Source: Glandiceps talaboti (Eukaryota > Hemichordata > Enteropneusta > Spengelidae). Taken from it: 64,000 bases of DNA. Below the pieces are notes generated by a model, which searched no databases, was not told the origin of the DNA, and saw only the letters and a program-made list of their open reading frames with translations. Position 1 is the first letter of the stretch, and every line of letters starts with the position of its first letter. The stretch spans positions 14,541,694 to 14,605,693 of the forward strand of contig NC_135552.1 of the NCBI RefSeq assembly GCF_964340395.1, in the 5' to 3' direction. This document shows, in pieces, positions 12,701-51,800 of this stretch. The position numbers were made by a program, and so were the translations under genes.

Positions 12701-15700
12701 CGATCACTGGCATGCCCCCCTCTCATCAACACACCCAAATTGTTAGCATACACTGGGTTCATTCTCATTTCCCACCAAATACACTTAGTTGTTGGCATCC
12801 CCCTCCCATCAACACTCACTTCTCATCGCTAATTTGTAAATGTGTTGCCATGTCCACAGTTGTTTCCCCTCATTGTAGACCTGTACTTTGACCAATTACA
12901 GTACTTGAATGATGTAGATTTAAAGATAGATCCACATTCACCATCTGATATTTTACATTCTTTACAGGGCTGGGTAGAATGTGTTGGATGTGCAGATAGA
13001 TCTTGTTATGACTTGAAGCAGCACACCAAAGCTACCAAAGTAGCGTTAGTAGCAGAAAAGAAATTACCTGAACCAATATCCTTTTGTATACCTAATTTAA
13101 TGACCACCTTTCACCTTTTTGCGACAACAAATTTGACTCACATACATGTACCATTAGCCTGTGTACATTGCAATCTGTTAGGTATAATTTACATATTGGC
13201 TAATGTTATGTAAATGTGCTCTCATAGTTCATACACTCAAAAATTGCTGAACAGATTAGTCCAATAACTTTTAGGGATATGATGTTTAGTGTTGTGCCAA
13301 TGAGTGTAACTTTCTCAAGATTTTGAATTTTAAGATTTGGTAATGAGGTACAGTACCAGAACAAGACATTCACTTTATACTTGGAAGAAGTTGACATGTG
13401 TACTGAAGTCAAAGGGAATGGAAAAATGGAGTTGAAATTTAAGTGATGGTAGCTTTGTAAGTACAATTTAATAGGAAAACAAGATATATGATTATTTTTA
13501 TTTTGCGTGGCTAGCATTCCTTAATCTTCACACAAGGTCATTGAGGTGACAGAAGCACAACCTCAGAAAGGAGCCATTGGTAAGGCGTTTAAAAAGGATG
13601 CAAAGATCGTTATGGAATTCCTCTCCAATTTTAATGAATGTGATGTCGAAGAATTGGAATCGGCGTTGAAATCACAAGGGTAGAGTACAATAATTCCTTC
13701 CTCTGTTGGTGTCTGTGTGTAACATGTACCAGTGCAACTAGTATTACTATCAGTGAGGGGTGAAAAAAGGTGCAACTAGTACAACTAGTACCACAATCAG
13801 ATATGGGTGAAAAAGGCTTAACTACTGGTAGTACCACAATCAAAGGTGGGTGGGGGTGGGGGTGCAACTAGTACCACAATAAAATGTACTGATAGATAGA
13901 GATGGTGTATCATACAAATGTTATGTATGTAGCACATAACTGTACTGATCTACTGTAACATGATCTATTGCAGAGAAAAAACGTACAAAATTGATGGTAA
14001 ATCATTTTGTATAACTTCTGAAATGGTCAGTGTGAAGCGGTATGAAAAAAAGATACATGGTAAGTATATACTCTACTGTTATCAAGTGCAAATCTATTTG
14101 GGCATCGTGATGGTCCATTTATCAAACCCTATAAAATATTTGCATCCAAGCATGCAGATGTGCTTCAGTGCAGTTGATGATATTTCAGTACAGTTTGTGC
14201 TATTTCAGTGCAATTTATAGTATTTGAAAACAATTGATACTACTTCAACACAGTAGACACTATTTCAATGCAATTAATACTTTTTCAACACAATGGTGTT
14301 CCAAGGCACTTAAAACTTTTGATGATATTTTAAAGGAATTGATGCTATCTCAACAGAAATGAAGCTATTTCAACACATTTGACACTAATGCAATGTAATT
14401 CACACTTTCTATTTCACTGCAATTGACGCTATTTCTATTTCACTGCAATTGACATTTTCTGTTTCACTGCAATTGACACTATTTCTATTTCACTGCAATT
14501 AACACTTTCTATTTCACTGCAATTGACACTATTTCTATTTCACTGCAATTGACACTATTTCTATTTCACTGCAATTGACACTATTTCTATTTCACTGCAA
14601 TTGACACTATTTCTATTTCACTGCAATTGACACTATTTCTATTTCAACTCAATTGACATATTTGATGATTCACAGTTGAAGAAATTACACCGTCTGTAAT
14701 TGAACCCTCCTTTGGTATTGGACGTATCATGTATTCAGTATTAGAACATAACTATGCAGTCAGGGATGGAGATGACCAACGTGGTGTAAGTACTATCTGT
14801 TTCTATAATGTTTGTAATAAAAACATGTTTCTTTATCATTAATTTTTTATATGGTTGAGATTTTGTAAGTGTTTGTCTGTGTCTTACGAGGAAAGTGTGT
14901 CTGTGTTATTCTGCATGGCAAAGTCTGTGTTATTGTCTGTCTACATGGTAAAGTGTTTGTCTTTCTGTGTGTCTGTCTGCACAGTAAAGTTTCTGTCTGT
15001 CTGTCTATGTCTGTCTGCATGGTAAAATGTCTATGTCTGTCTGCATGGTGAAGTGTTTGTCTGTATAGTATGTATGTCTCTGCATAGTGAAATGTTTGTT
15101 TGTCTGTCTGCTTACATGGTAAGATAACAATAATTTCAAATATTTATATAGGTATTCCCATAATGCTTAAAGGGTTTAAACAATTCAATCTCTTGTCTAG
15201 TCTATAATTTATTGCAGTGAATGTTGTGCAATATAAATAGTTGTACATCTTAATTAACAATCACATGTCAGGTTTATACTACTTTGGTTGTATCCATTCC
15301 TCTAGGTACATGTATGCTAACAAAAGCTATCGTTCTATATTTCAGTACTTCACACTGCCAGCCCTTGTGTCACCTCTGAAATGCTCTGTCTTACCATTGA
15401 GTACTAATGAACAATTCAAACCATTGGTACAGCAACTAGGTAAGATATGTCTCATGATCACAATATGATAACCCAGTAGATGTCATGTGATCACAATAGA
15501 TGTCATGTGATCACAATATGATAACCCAGTAGAGGTCATGTGATCACAATATGATAACCCAATAGATGTCATGTGATCACAATATGATAACCCAATAGAT
15601 GTCATGTGATCACAATATGATAACCCAATAGATGTCATGTGATCACAATATGATAACCCAATAGATGTCATGTGATCACAATATGATAACCCAATAGATG

Positions 15701-17981
15701 TCATGTGATCACAATATGATAACCCAATAGATGTCATGTGATCACAATATGATAACCCAATAGATGTCATGTGATCACAATATGATAACCCAATAGATGT
15801 CATGTGATCACAATGTGATAACCCAATAGATGTCATGTGATCACAATATGATAACCCAGTAGAGGTCATGTGATCACAATATGATAACCTAATAGGTAGA
15901 TGCTGTCATTTCAATTCAGAGTCATTTGTTTCTGTTCTATTGTTCTTTTCTTGTTCATCTGAATTGTTCTGTTTTAAACCCGGATACTAATTTATTCCTA
16001 CATGTATAATTTTATAATTATATTTATTTTTTGTGACAAATTTGTCATGTTGATCTATTTTGATGTAACAATGTTATACACTTAGATGTTATTCTCCAAT
16101 CTTTTTCTTCGTTCAGCTGCAGAAATTAGGAGTGACCTAAGGGTTCAGTGTCACTACGAGTCAAGTGACTCGTAGTAACAAAACCCTTAGGTTATGAGTA
16201 TTTTCCAGCTGAATGAAGAAAAATATTTGAGAATAACATAATTATACCAGCGCAAGTAATATCAGTGAAAAATTTAAGAAAGTAATGAAAATTTTGATGC
16301 TTTGACTAATATTTCAAACACAGCAGAACCAGTGACATAGACAATTGTTGTGACATAGAATGACTAGGGTAAATATTCCATATTTTTTAGTTTAATGTGG
16401 GTTGTGCATGGTATAATGTGTATTGTCTTTCCATATGGCCAACTATGTTGAAAGTGAAAGCAAGCATATCCCACACATATGCCATTGTCCTGTACATACA
16501 TATTATCTAACTGGTATCTAACCAGCATAAACATTTTTTTTCACAAAACTTTTATAATCAAAATTCTTTCTTTAATGAGTAATTGCATCTTTTTTCAACT
16601 TTTACCCCCACCCCCACCCCCATCTTGATCTGTTTGACACTATTGTTTCAATAACCAAACTGAAATCAATCATCACAGTTTCCTAGTTCTCATTATGATA
16701 ATACTTACTATTCTCAGCCTCAAATTTATTGAAAGTTGGAGTATCACATCGAGTAGATGACAGCTCTGGTTCCATTGGACGTCGCTATGCAAGAACTGAT
16801 GAAATCGCTATACCGTTTGGTATAACAATAGACTTTGACAGTCTGAAGGAACCCCATACAGCAACCCTTAGAGAAAGAGACAGTATGGAGCAGATACGAG
16901 CACCTGTAAGTCTTACTTGAGGTAGAATGCATCTTGGGGACAATTTTTTCTGAAAATCAAAATTCTTCAATTCTTTCCAAACTTTGTCATATAAAAGTTT
17001 GTTCCTGGTCATTTTGAAATAATAAAAGAAATTTGGGGTACACGATCTTGCATTCAAGAAAATTATCTATCTTTTTATTTTTCCCATATAGAGTTAACAC
17101 AGTATTCGGCAGCCATATTGGATTCTAAAATGACGACATTTTGATATCATTTTAATCATATCTGTTTCTATGATGACCCCAGATTTTTTTTGTTGATTTT
17201 AACTGAAAATAGGTTGGAGTTTTCTTGAACAAAGTAACAGCAAAAGTTTTAAGAGTTTATTTGTGAGGTGCATTCTGCATTACCATTATCAAACTTTATT
17301 ATGTGTTTTGGAAGATGTTCATGACAAACAGACCTATGTATACATTTTACAAGATTTAGAAAGTGACAGTGTCTGACCAGAAGTATGTAAAGTTTAGTTC
17401 TTCCAGATATTTTACTGTGATGTCGAAAAGACTTTTTTCATTATAATATCTTAGCTCAGAAATGAATTTATCTGTCATTGTAGACTGTTTACGTCACGAT
17501 GTGTGATTTTGCTTGGCTGTGTCACTAACCACTTGTGATGCTATATCCGATCAATGAAGTATGAAAATCATATGCTCAGACTGATTAGTTTGAAAAAAAT
17601 GCACTCAAAGTGATTGGTCACAATGGGGAGTGATAACGTACATCAATCTAATATTGACTATTAAATTAAGCAACATAATTTACATATAGCATATATTAGA
17701 GGTATATATCTACTGGCATGCTGATAACTACCATTTGAGCGTGGCTAAATTAATTGTTTGCCGTCAATAGCATTAGAAGCGGTTTGTGTGACAGCGAAGT
17801 AAAATTACAGATTTTTACTATGATATGTGGTAAATAGTTAACTCAAAGAATTTCTCTGTTTCTGTTTCAGTTGAGTGAACTTCCTGATGTACTTCATGAC
17901 TTGTCCACTGCTCAGACAACATGGAAGGAAGTTTCACAGAGATACCCCAAATTTGAAGGCCAAGAGTCTGCGTCCAAATAA
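3724..17981 (+). CDS. GARS1: Glycyl-tRNA synthetase, mitochondrial and cytosolic (16 exons, complete)
   Basis: Class II enzyme that charges tRNA-Gly with glycine. Exons: 3724-3972, 5027-5128, 6323-6425, 7246-7387, 8078-8166, 9087-9309, 10506-10655, 11166-11328, 12168-12332, 12968-13075, 13534-13679, 13974-14059, 14676-14785, 15346-15439, 16718-16905, 17871-17981. They sum to 2229 nt (742 residues; human about 739) and every junction is in phase. Residues 1-60 resemble a mitochondrial presequence; a WHEP domain follows (about 66-120); then the catalytic core with RPETAQG (306-312), motif 2 FRNE (339-342), [11 protein letters not shown] (353-363) and motif 3 [13 protein letters not shown] (exon 13); then the anticodon-binding domain with [14 protein letters not shown] (exon 15). 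Met61 (3904) has A at -3 and the first ATG has C, so leaky scanning to a cytosolic form is likely. Intron 10 is U12-type AT-AC. Introns 6, 9, 12, 13 and 14 carry tandem arrays. Confidence 0.98.
3904..3906 (+). promoter_or_regulatory. GARS1: Probable internal start codon for cytosolic GARS1
   Basis: In-frame ATG encoding Met61, directly before the WHEP domain (next residues [15 protein letters not shown]). Human GARS1 uses an internal Met at the equivalent place for its cytosolic form. The base at -3 is A here and C at the upstream ATG (3724), so ribosomes may bypass the first start. Use of this start is inferred. Confidence 0.65.
6823..7142. mobile_element. Foldback MITE, family with CCATATGG-type termini, copy 1 (GARS1 intron 3)
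   Basis: The two ends are inverted copies: left about 6823-6930 (ATGGGTGAGAATTGG, then GGCTTCCTACTCGAAAAAT and TTGTAACTCAATAA) and right about 7015-7142 carrying the reverse complements (GAGTTACAAACACAG, TTTTTCAAGTAGGAAGCC, CCAATCCTCATCCATATGG). The right end runs into TTAA (CACTTTAAAG). Related copies lie at 62730-62978 and, as one arm only, at 57190-57256. No coding capacity. Confidence 0.8.
9310..10090 (+). repeat. 69-bp minisatellite made of GARS1 exon 6 3' end plus 5' splice site (11 copies)
   Basis: The genuine exon 6 donor is at 9310. The sequence then repeats with donors (CAGG or CAG before gtaaga-type sites) at 9381, 9451, 9520, 9589, 9658, 9727, 9796, 9864, 9933, 10002 and 10071. 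Units are 68-71 bp: 47 nt copied from the exon end (AACTTGATGTTTAGTACATC through ATACCAGG) and 22 nt of intron start ending in GTGTTCAG. Each copy thus has an AG before it and a good donor after it. A copy spliced in as a 47-nt exon would bring an immediate TGA (GG-A ACT TGA), so copies would be poison exons, not coding. Confidence 0.95.
11478..11600. repeat. Foldback element in GARS1 intron 8
   Basis: Imperfect inverted repeat. The left arm (AATCCGTCCACTTCAGCCTT, ending TTTTATTATTC) matches the reverse complement of the right arm (GAATAATATGTGTGATCAAG, ending AGTAGACGGATC). Short spacer, no coding. Probably a small MITE. Confidence 0.65.
12528..12840. repeat. Imperfect C-rich tandem repeat in GARS1 intron 9
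   Basis: Degenerate units built around CCCCTCCCATCAACACACCC, with AGATTGTTAGCAT-type links, repeated about six times at uneven spacing. It ends about 130 nt before the exon 10 acceptor. No coding function is seen. Confidence 0.75.
13076..13533 (+). other. GARS1: U12-type (minor spliceosome) AT-AC intron, GARS1 intron 10
   Basis: The intron begins ATATCCTTTT, a perfect U12-type 5' splice site, and ends in AC at 13532-13533. The branch-point consensus TTCCTTAAT lies at 13517-13525, about 9-10 nt before the AC. No GT-AG choice joins these exons in frame: the frame upstream of the next exon meets stops and no phase-0 GT is near exon 10's end. With AT-AC the join is phase 0 and reads ...[13 protein letters not shown], matching the family (human EPKTVNVVQFEP region). 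Intron length is 458 nt. Confidence 0.95.
14392..14655. repeat. 26-bp minisatellite in GARS1 intron 12
   Basis: Units of CTATTTCACTGCAATTGACA plus ATTTCT-type filler repeat with a 26-bp period (for example 14521, 14547, 14573) and become nearly identical toward the 3' side. The array stops about 20 nt before the exon 13 acceptor, so it forms part of the pyrimidine-rich zone upstream of that splice site. Confidence 0.9.
14870..15120. repeat. Degenerate GTCTGTCTGCATGGTAAAGT repeats in GARS1 intron 13
   Basis: About eight loosely conserved units of 25-40 bp mixing GTCTGT microsatellite runs with CATGGTAAAGTGT. The open frame over it is a by-product of the repeat. Confidence 0.7.
15453..15895. 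repeat. 33-bp minisatellite in GARS1 intron 14, 13 or so copies
   Basis: Nearly identical units of GATCACAATATGATAACCCA plus ATAGATGTCATGT, starting 14 nt after the exon 14 donor. The unit contains palindromic TGATCA next to CATGTG. Because 33 is a multiple of 3, the minus strand shows an open frame of 11-residue repeats; no start context, splice sites or composition support translation. The units are contiguous with no variable spacers, so this is not a CRISPR array. Confidence 0.96.
16085..16445. mobile_element. Foldback element, copy 1 (GARS1 intron 14)
   Basis: The core is a long palindrome: GTGACCTAAGGGTT and CACTACGAGTCA pair with TGACTCGTAGT and AACCCTTAGGTTA, flanked by TTCGTTCAGCTG / CAGCTGAATGAA. 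The tail reads GAACCAGTGACATAG then GACATAGAATGAC and ATATTCCATATTTTTT. The same order of blocks recurs at 49827-50060 in PSMB3 intron 2, so it is a dispersed element and not a local hairpin. Confidence 0.85.
16921..17110. repeat. Dispersed repeat, copy 1 (GARS1 intron 15)
   Basis: The blocks CTTCAATTCTTTCCAAACTT, TTTTGAAATAATAAAAGAAA and AGAGTTAACA also occur in the same order and strand at 60390-60560 in SPAG6 intron 7. No inverted ends or ORF were seen; type unknown. Confidence 0.75.
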
Positions 17982-19090
17982 GAAATATTTGTCAAATAAT
18001 GATATCCATATATTAATCATCGATTTTAAGCAAAAATTATGTCATCATAGGAACATGAAATATTAAGTCTGAGTGGATGATATAATTATGAATTATGAGT
18101 GAAATCGGATTAGACCATTCACTATTATTATCGAATACTGGACTCTTTGCACGGCTTGCTTCTCAACCAATTCATCTATGGACCAACTTGTGTCTCTGTT
18201 GTGTTGAAACTCACGTAAAACTTGTAGGCAAATTCACATACCATTTTTTGCACTATAAAAACATGTGAGAATCCTGTGCCCTTAGAAGTTTGAAGAGGTC
18301 AACACAGTATTCCAGTCAGCCTATTTCATCACACATAGACTAAATCTATTATTTCTTTACTATCGTACATTTAATGATAGAAATAAATGGATGTTAGAAC
18401 CATCTAATATGTGTATGTATGGTTTATTTTGACTTGATATGTATAAAGAAGCTTTACTGGCAAGTGCTAAATGAATGAAAATCACATGTTACACATTTGT
18501 GTACGTCATTTTATTTATTGCTTGCCCAGGTCCATAAATAAAGAAAAACTGAGAATGGCTACATACAGACGCCACTATGTAAATTGTCCAAAAGCAAACT
18601 GTCAACAAAGGGAGTGCAGTGTAGATGGAAAATAAAGAATATCTCCAGTGCCTGGAGTGAACTATGGTGTATGTACATCAGTAAACTCACTGTCCATAAA
18701 TATTGCCACTATCTACACCTTTCTTGATAAATCTGAGAACACATGTACAAGTTAATAAAACAACAAGACCAAAAAAAAAACAAATGCTAAAAAAATTCAA
18801 AAACTGACAAGTCAATATTTGAGCCCAAAACTAACAGTAAATGTCTACATTTGAGCCAGAAAATAGGAATCAACAGTCTTGAGGAAACTTTGAAATCAGC
18901 AATCTGGAAACTACATTCTCTAAAAACTCTTGGAAAAAATGTGAAAATTGGCAACTTGGAAAGTACCTTGTCCAAAATATGTAGTCGAAGTTTGTACATG
19001 CATTCAAAGAGGGGGTCAAAACACCTACATACCGGTAATAACATAAATCTAGAGTCAATAGTCTATATGAGTCGAAAAAGAGGGATGTGG
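17982..19090. other. Convergent 3' UTR zone between GARS1 and the receptor gene
   Basis: AATAAA motifs on the plus strand near 18382, 18536 and 18633 could end GARS1 mRNAs. On the minus strand, TTTATT (reverse AATAAA) near 18420 and 18510 could end the receptor mRNA, whose stop is at 19091. The two genes therefore have tail-to-tail, probably overlapping, 3' UTRs. No further gene is seen. Confidence 0.6.
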
Positions 19091-47628
<28,538 letters not shown>

Positions 47629-47939
47629 CTTTACTATATTACATACATGTCTTGCTATGTTCCGCACAACAAACCCACACATACACGTTGTGATATACAT
47701 CAGACATGATGTCAATATGTTAATTTGACGATGAGATCATGGTAACATATGCTGCAAATAGTACTACTTATGGTAATACATTTAATAGTACTGCTTATGT
47801 ATGTTGCCAATAACTTACAAGTGACGTTTACTGGGGCAGGGGACACTCGAAAATATACCGTAATATATATACACATACAGAGGGGCACTGGATAGAAGGA
47901 GGCAAGTCAGGGGTTCGTGTGTTTGTTTCTGCTTCTCTA

Positions 47940-48280
47940 TTAAAGGGGCACAAGCTGAGTTTATAACCTACATTTTGTATTATGAAAATATGTACATAAA
48001 ACCTTGATTAAACTATTCTAGTATAATGTTAATATCGATGGATGCCTTCTATATGTCCTTACATTTGCCTTCTAATTTTGATAGAACAGTCGATTGCCTA
48101 GTATGGATTCCGCAACATTTTTTGGTACGTCTCAACAATTACGTCATCGGATCGTTTATAAATTATATCCTAATGCCAGGTTTGAGTTCAGTCAATGATA
48201 GTTACGTTTGCTTCAGGAAGCAGAATGCTACAACAAGTGAGCATTATCTCGCCCGCAACTTAGCTTGCACCCCTCTTTAA
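47940..48280. mobile_element. TTAA-flanked MITE, AGGGGCACAAGCTGAG family
   Basis: TTAA at 47940-47943 then AGGGGCACAAGCTGAGTT. The right end is AACTTAGCTTGCACCCCTCT then TTAA at 48277-48280. The inverted ends are about 22 bp with a few differences. 333 bp internal, with no transposase, so non-autonomous. Confidence 0.75.
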
Positions 48281-48668
48281 TCATTTGCTCTTTGTGGTGC
48301 AAGTTGAGTTTATACGATTTTTCAATCGGGATTAAATACTAGTACTAGCAATTTTCTGTCAAGTCACTGTGTAAACCACAGGGGCGTGTAATATTTCATA
48401 GATTGTTGTTTTCTTATTGCTTAGAATGCCGTTTTCTTAGGAAAATATCGTACGAATCTTGCTTCTACAAATGTATCAATCTCTATACTACTAAGAAATA
48501 TTAGTCTCTTCCCTTTACATGTAGGAATATATATTAATCAAAATGTTGTTATATTTAGTCTGTAGACCTGGAAAACAACAATCTATGAAATATGTGGTGT
48601 AAACGAAATAATCGCAAAACAAGAAGAAAAGCACAGTACATTTTGTACGAAATAAAATGACATTTTAC

Positions 48669-48798
48669 CTGAGAGGGCGCTGTAGTGCAGTATTGTTATT
48701 GTTGCCACCATTTTGAAATAGTCGTACTGGTATTCTGCTTTATTTACAACACTTATCCAAGGAATCCTTGTCGAACATACCAGTCTGATATCTGGCAT
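48669..48798 (-). other. Possible alternative first exon of the receptor gene
   Basis: A minus-strand frame starting at 48798 (MPDIRLVCSTRIPW) or at the internal Met of MVATITILHYSALS ends at a donor TCAG|gtaaaa in phase 1, the same phase as the main first exon, so it could splice to exon 2 at 46482. It lies within 60 bp of the PSMB3 start on the other strand. Support is only the phase match. Confidence 0.22.
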
Positions 48799-48855
48799 CT
48801 TGCACGTTGATCATTGAATACTTGACGTACACATCTGCTACGATATTTTGCAAAG

Positions 48856-51800
48856 ATGGTAAGTTTGAGACTTGTTTTTACATAGATTGCAGACGGAATG
48901 TTAGATAGTATTCTGAATAAGAAAACAGCTATGTCATGTCAAGTCAGCACGACAATGTAATGAGCGCTTGGGTGTAGATTTTCCCAAATGGGAAAAAAGT
49001 CGAACTATATGACCGAAATTTACGCAATGTAAAACACTGCACTCTTTTCACAAGTCTTTATATTATAGTTATACCGTAAATAGATAACTGACGTAAATTC
49101 GCTAGAAACTACATACACACATACAGACAGACAGACAGACGTACATGTATACAATACAATACATACACACGCACATACATACATACATACATAATCCTGC
49201 TTGCAGACAGTGTTACCTGTACAGGATGCGACAATGTGAATGTCCCTTAAGAGAGGGACAATTTCAGAGTCGAGCACACTTAATTAATGACAAATCAAAT
49301 TCTGATGTTACAGGCTAAGCAAGGGAAATATATTTACCATGGTTCCAACAAAATTACAGTGATGCATGATATGTGGGTATGGAAATTGGTGCAAATTTTA
49401 CCTAATTCCCTTGTCTACTATTGGAGTTCTGAAAATGTAGAAAAATACTGGTACATACAGTAACATTGCTGTTGTAGATATGTTTGAGGTTGTAGGATTA
49501 TATATCACATGACTATTGTAGAGTTTGACCATGGAAGTATCACCCACATCGCTTATAAATTCCACGACTTTTTCTATAATTTCTTTTTACAGTCTATTAT
49601 GTCATATAACGGTGCGGCCATTGTGGCCATGAAGGGGAAAGACTGTGTTGCCATAGCAGCTGACAGAAGGTTTGGTATTCAAGCTCAGATGGTGTCAATG
49701 GATTTTCAAAAGATCTTTGAAATGTCACCACAACTGTTTTTGGGTTTGCCTGGATTAGGAACCGATGTACAGACAGTGTAAGCATACTATTTACGTCAAC
49801 GACTTGAAATATTTTGTATTTTCATAATTAGATGTCATTCCCCAATATTATTCTTGGTTCAGCCAAGGAAAATACGAGTGACCTTAAGGGGCTTTATCAC
49901 TGTGAGTCATAGACGAGTAGTGATAAGCCTTAGGCCACAAGTATTTTCTGGCTGAAGACAAATATTCATATTTTGAACACAGCAGAACCAGTGACATGTG
50001 TTGTCTTGACATAGAATGACCAGAGTATATATTCCATATTTTTTTGTTCAAAATGGCTCATGCATGGTGTAATGGTTATCATATCTTGTATTGTATTTTC
50101 ACAATGCTTACATCTTGTATTGTTTTAATATAATTACAATACTTGCATATCTTGTATTGTATTTTATCACAATACATGTATATTATATCTTGTATGTTCA
50201 CAGTTCTTGTCATATGTATTGTATTGTCACAATGCTTACATCTGGTATTGTATTTTCATAGTTTATCATATCTGGTATTGTATTTTCACAATGTTTATCA
50301 TATCTTGTATTGTATTTTCACAATGTTTATCATATCTTGTATTCTATTTTCACAATGTTTATCATATCTTGTATTGTATTTTCACAGATCCAATAGGCTT
50401 AAGTTCAGGTTGAATTTATACACACTTCGTGAAAACAGACAAATTAAACCTAAAACCTTTATGAGCATGGTGTCCAATCTTTTATATGAAAGGAGGTAAG
50501 TTGAACAACTAATTATAGTGTACCAGGATATTTAGATGTGATTTGTCAACTCGCAATCATGTGCCATGCTAAAATTATGACAGTACCCGGTTGACGTGTA
50601 TCTAATTCTAAGTAGCCCTGAATAGGAACAACATATACTGATATGTGACAGCCAATCAATGTTCTTTGTAACTATGCACAGTGTTTTTGCTAAGTTTAGG
50701 GAACCCCGGTAACAGAAGGGGGGGGGGGGTATAATAAAACTGGCATAGTTTCCTGTACATTGTACCATAATATTGGTGGGGAACCCTGGTAAAATGACAG
50801 GGGAACTCAAGTAGATATTACCTGCTTACTGCCCTGCTTAGGGATATAGCTAACAGACACAGTAATAGACACAGTGCTGTATTATTGCATATATTCTTTG
50901 TCTATTTCTAGGTTTGGTCCATACTTTGTAGAACCAATCATAGCAGGCTTAGATCCCACAACGTCAGAACCATTTATATGCTCACTAGATCTAATAGGTT
51001 GTCCAATGGAACCAGAAGACTTTGTTGTGGCGGGCACTAGTTCTGAACAGTTATACGGCATGTGCGAATCGCTATGGCGACCTGATATGGTGAGTTTACG
51101 GTTTATATATTTCTCAATGCATCTGTTTTGAATCTATACCTTGTATTGAAAATGTTAATGTTTTTGATTTTCACTGTTATTCTTCTATTATAACATATGC
51201 CATCAAATTCTAAAGTTAGGTTATTGACAGCAATAATCGTATTTGGGCAATTCAAAATTCAAATTATCTTAAATTATCAAACATTTAAAATTTCTGTTTC
51301 TGACTTCATTTTGTCCCTTGAAAACACTAATATGATTTAGTGTGTTTCTTACAGTCATTATCCTGCAACTTTTTAACCAGTCACATAGCTCCTTGTATAC
51401 TTGTAAAACCAGTACCCTTTAAACCAGTCATAGAGCTTCTTTTATACAGTAAAATTCACTGTCATTATTTCAGCCACTCACAGTGCTCCTCTTTGTACAT
51501 GTAGCAGAAATAAGCAGTACCATTGTTTTATCCAATCACAGTGCTCCTTTTATAACAGAAAATAATTGCCATAGTTGTAACTAGTCACAAGAAACAATAA
51601 AAAAACATTTTGGCGAAGTAAGGACTTTGCATATAGAATGAATATTTTCATTACAAGTTGAAGTTTGTGTTCCAGATCAGTGTATTGGTTAATATTTTAA
51701 CAAAGTCTGATCAATCAGACTTGTGGAGGTTTGAAATCAGAAGTACTAGTAGCATTAAAAACCCTTAATAAGTCAAAATACCAAATATTTGAATTTATTC

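Larger units (their letters stand above)
47629..48855. promoter_or_regulatory. Head-to-head intergenic region between the receptor gene (-) and PSMB3 (+)
   Basis: 1.2 kb between the two start codons. It contains a TTAA-terminated MITE (47940-48280) and, on the minus strand, a possible alternative receptor first exon ending in a donor near 48669. No TATA box is clear. Confidence 0.5.

Noticed and set aside
13206-13867. Minus-strand frames over GARS1 introns 10 and 11
   Set aside because: They overlap a real GARS1 exon on the other strand and have no splice-consistent partners.
15483-15869. Minus-strand 128-residue frame of 11-residue repeats
   Set aside because: It follows from a 33-bp unit without stop codons inside a GARS1 intron. 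There is no promoter, splice or family evidence.
15453-15895. CRISPR-like direct repeats of 33 bp
   Set aside because: Units are contiguous with no unique spacers, and the host is an animal. It is a minisatellite.
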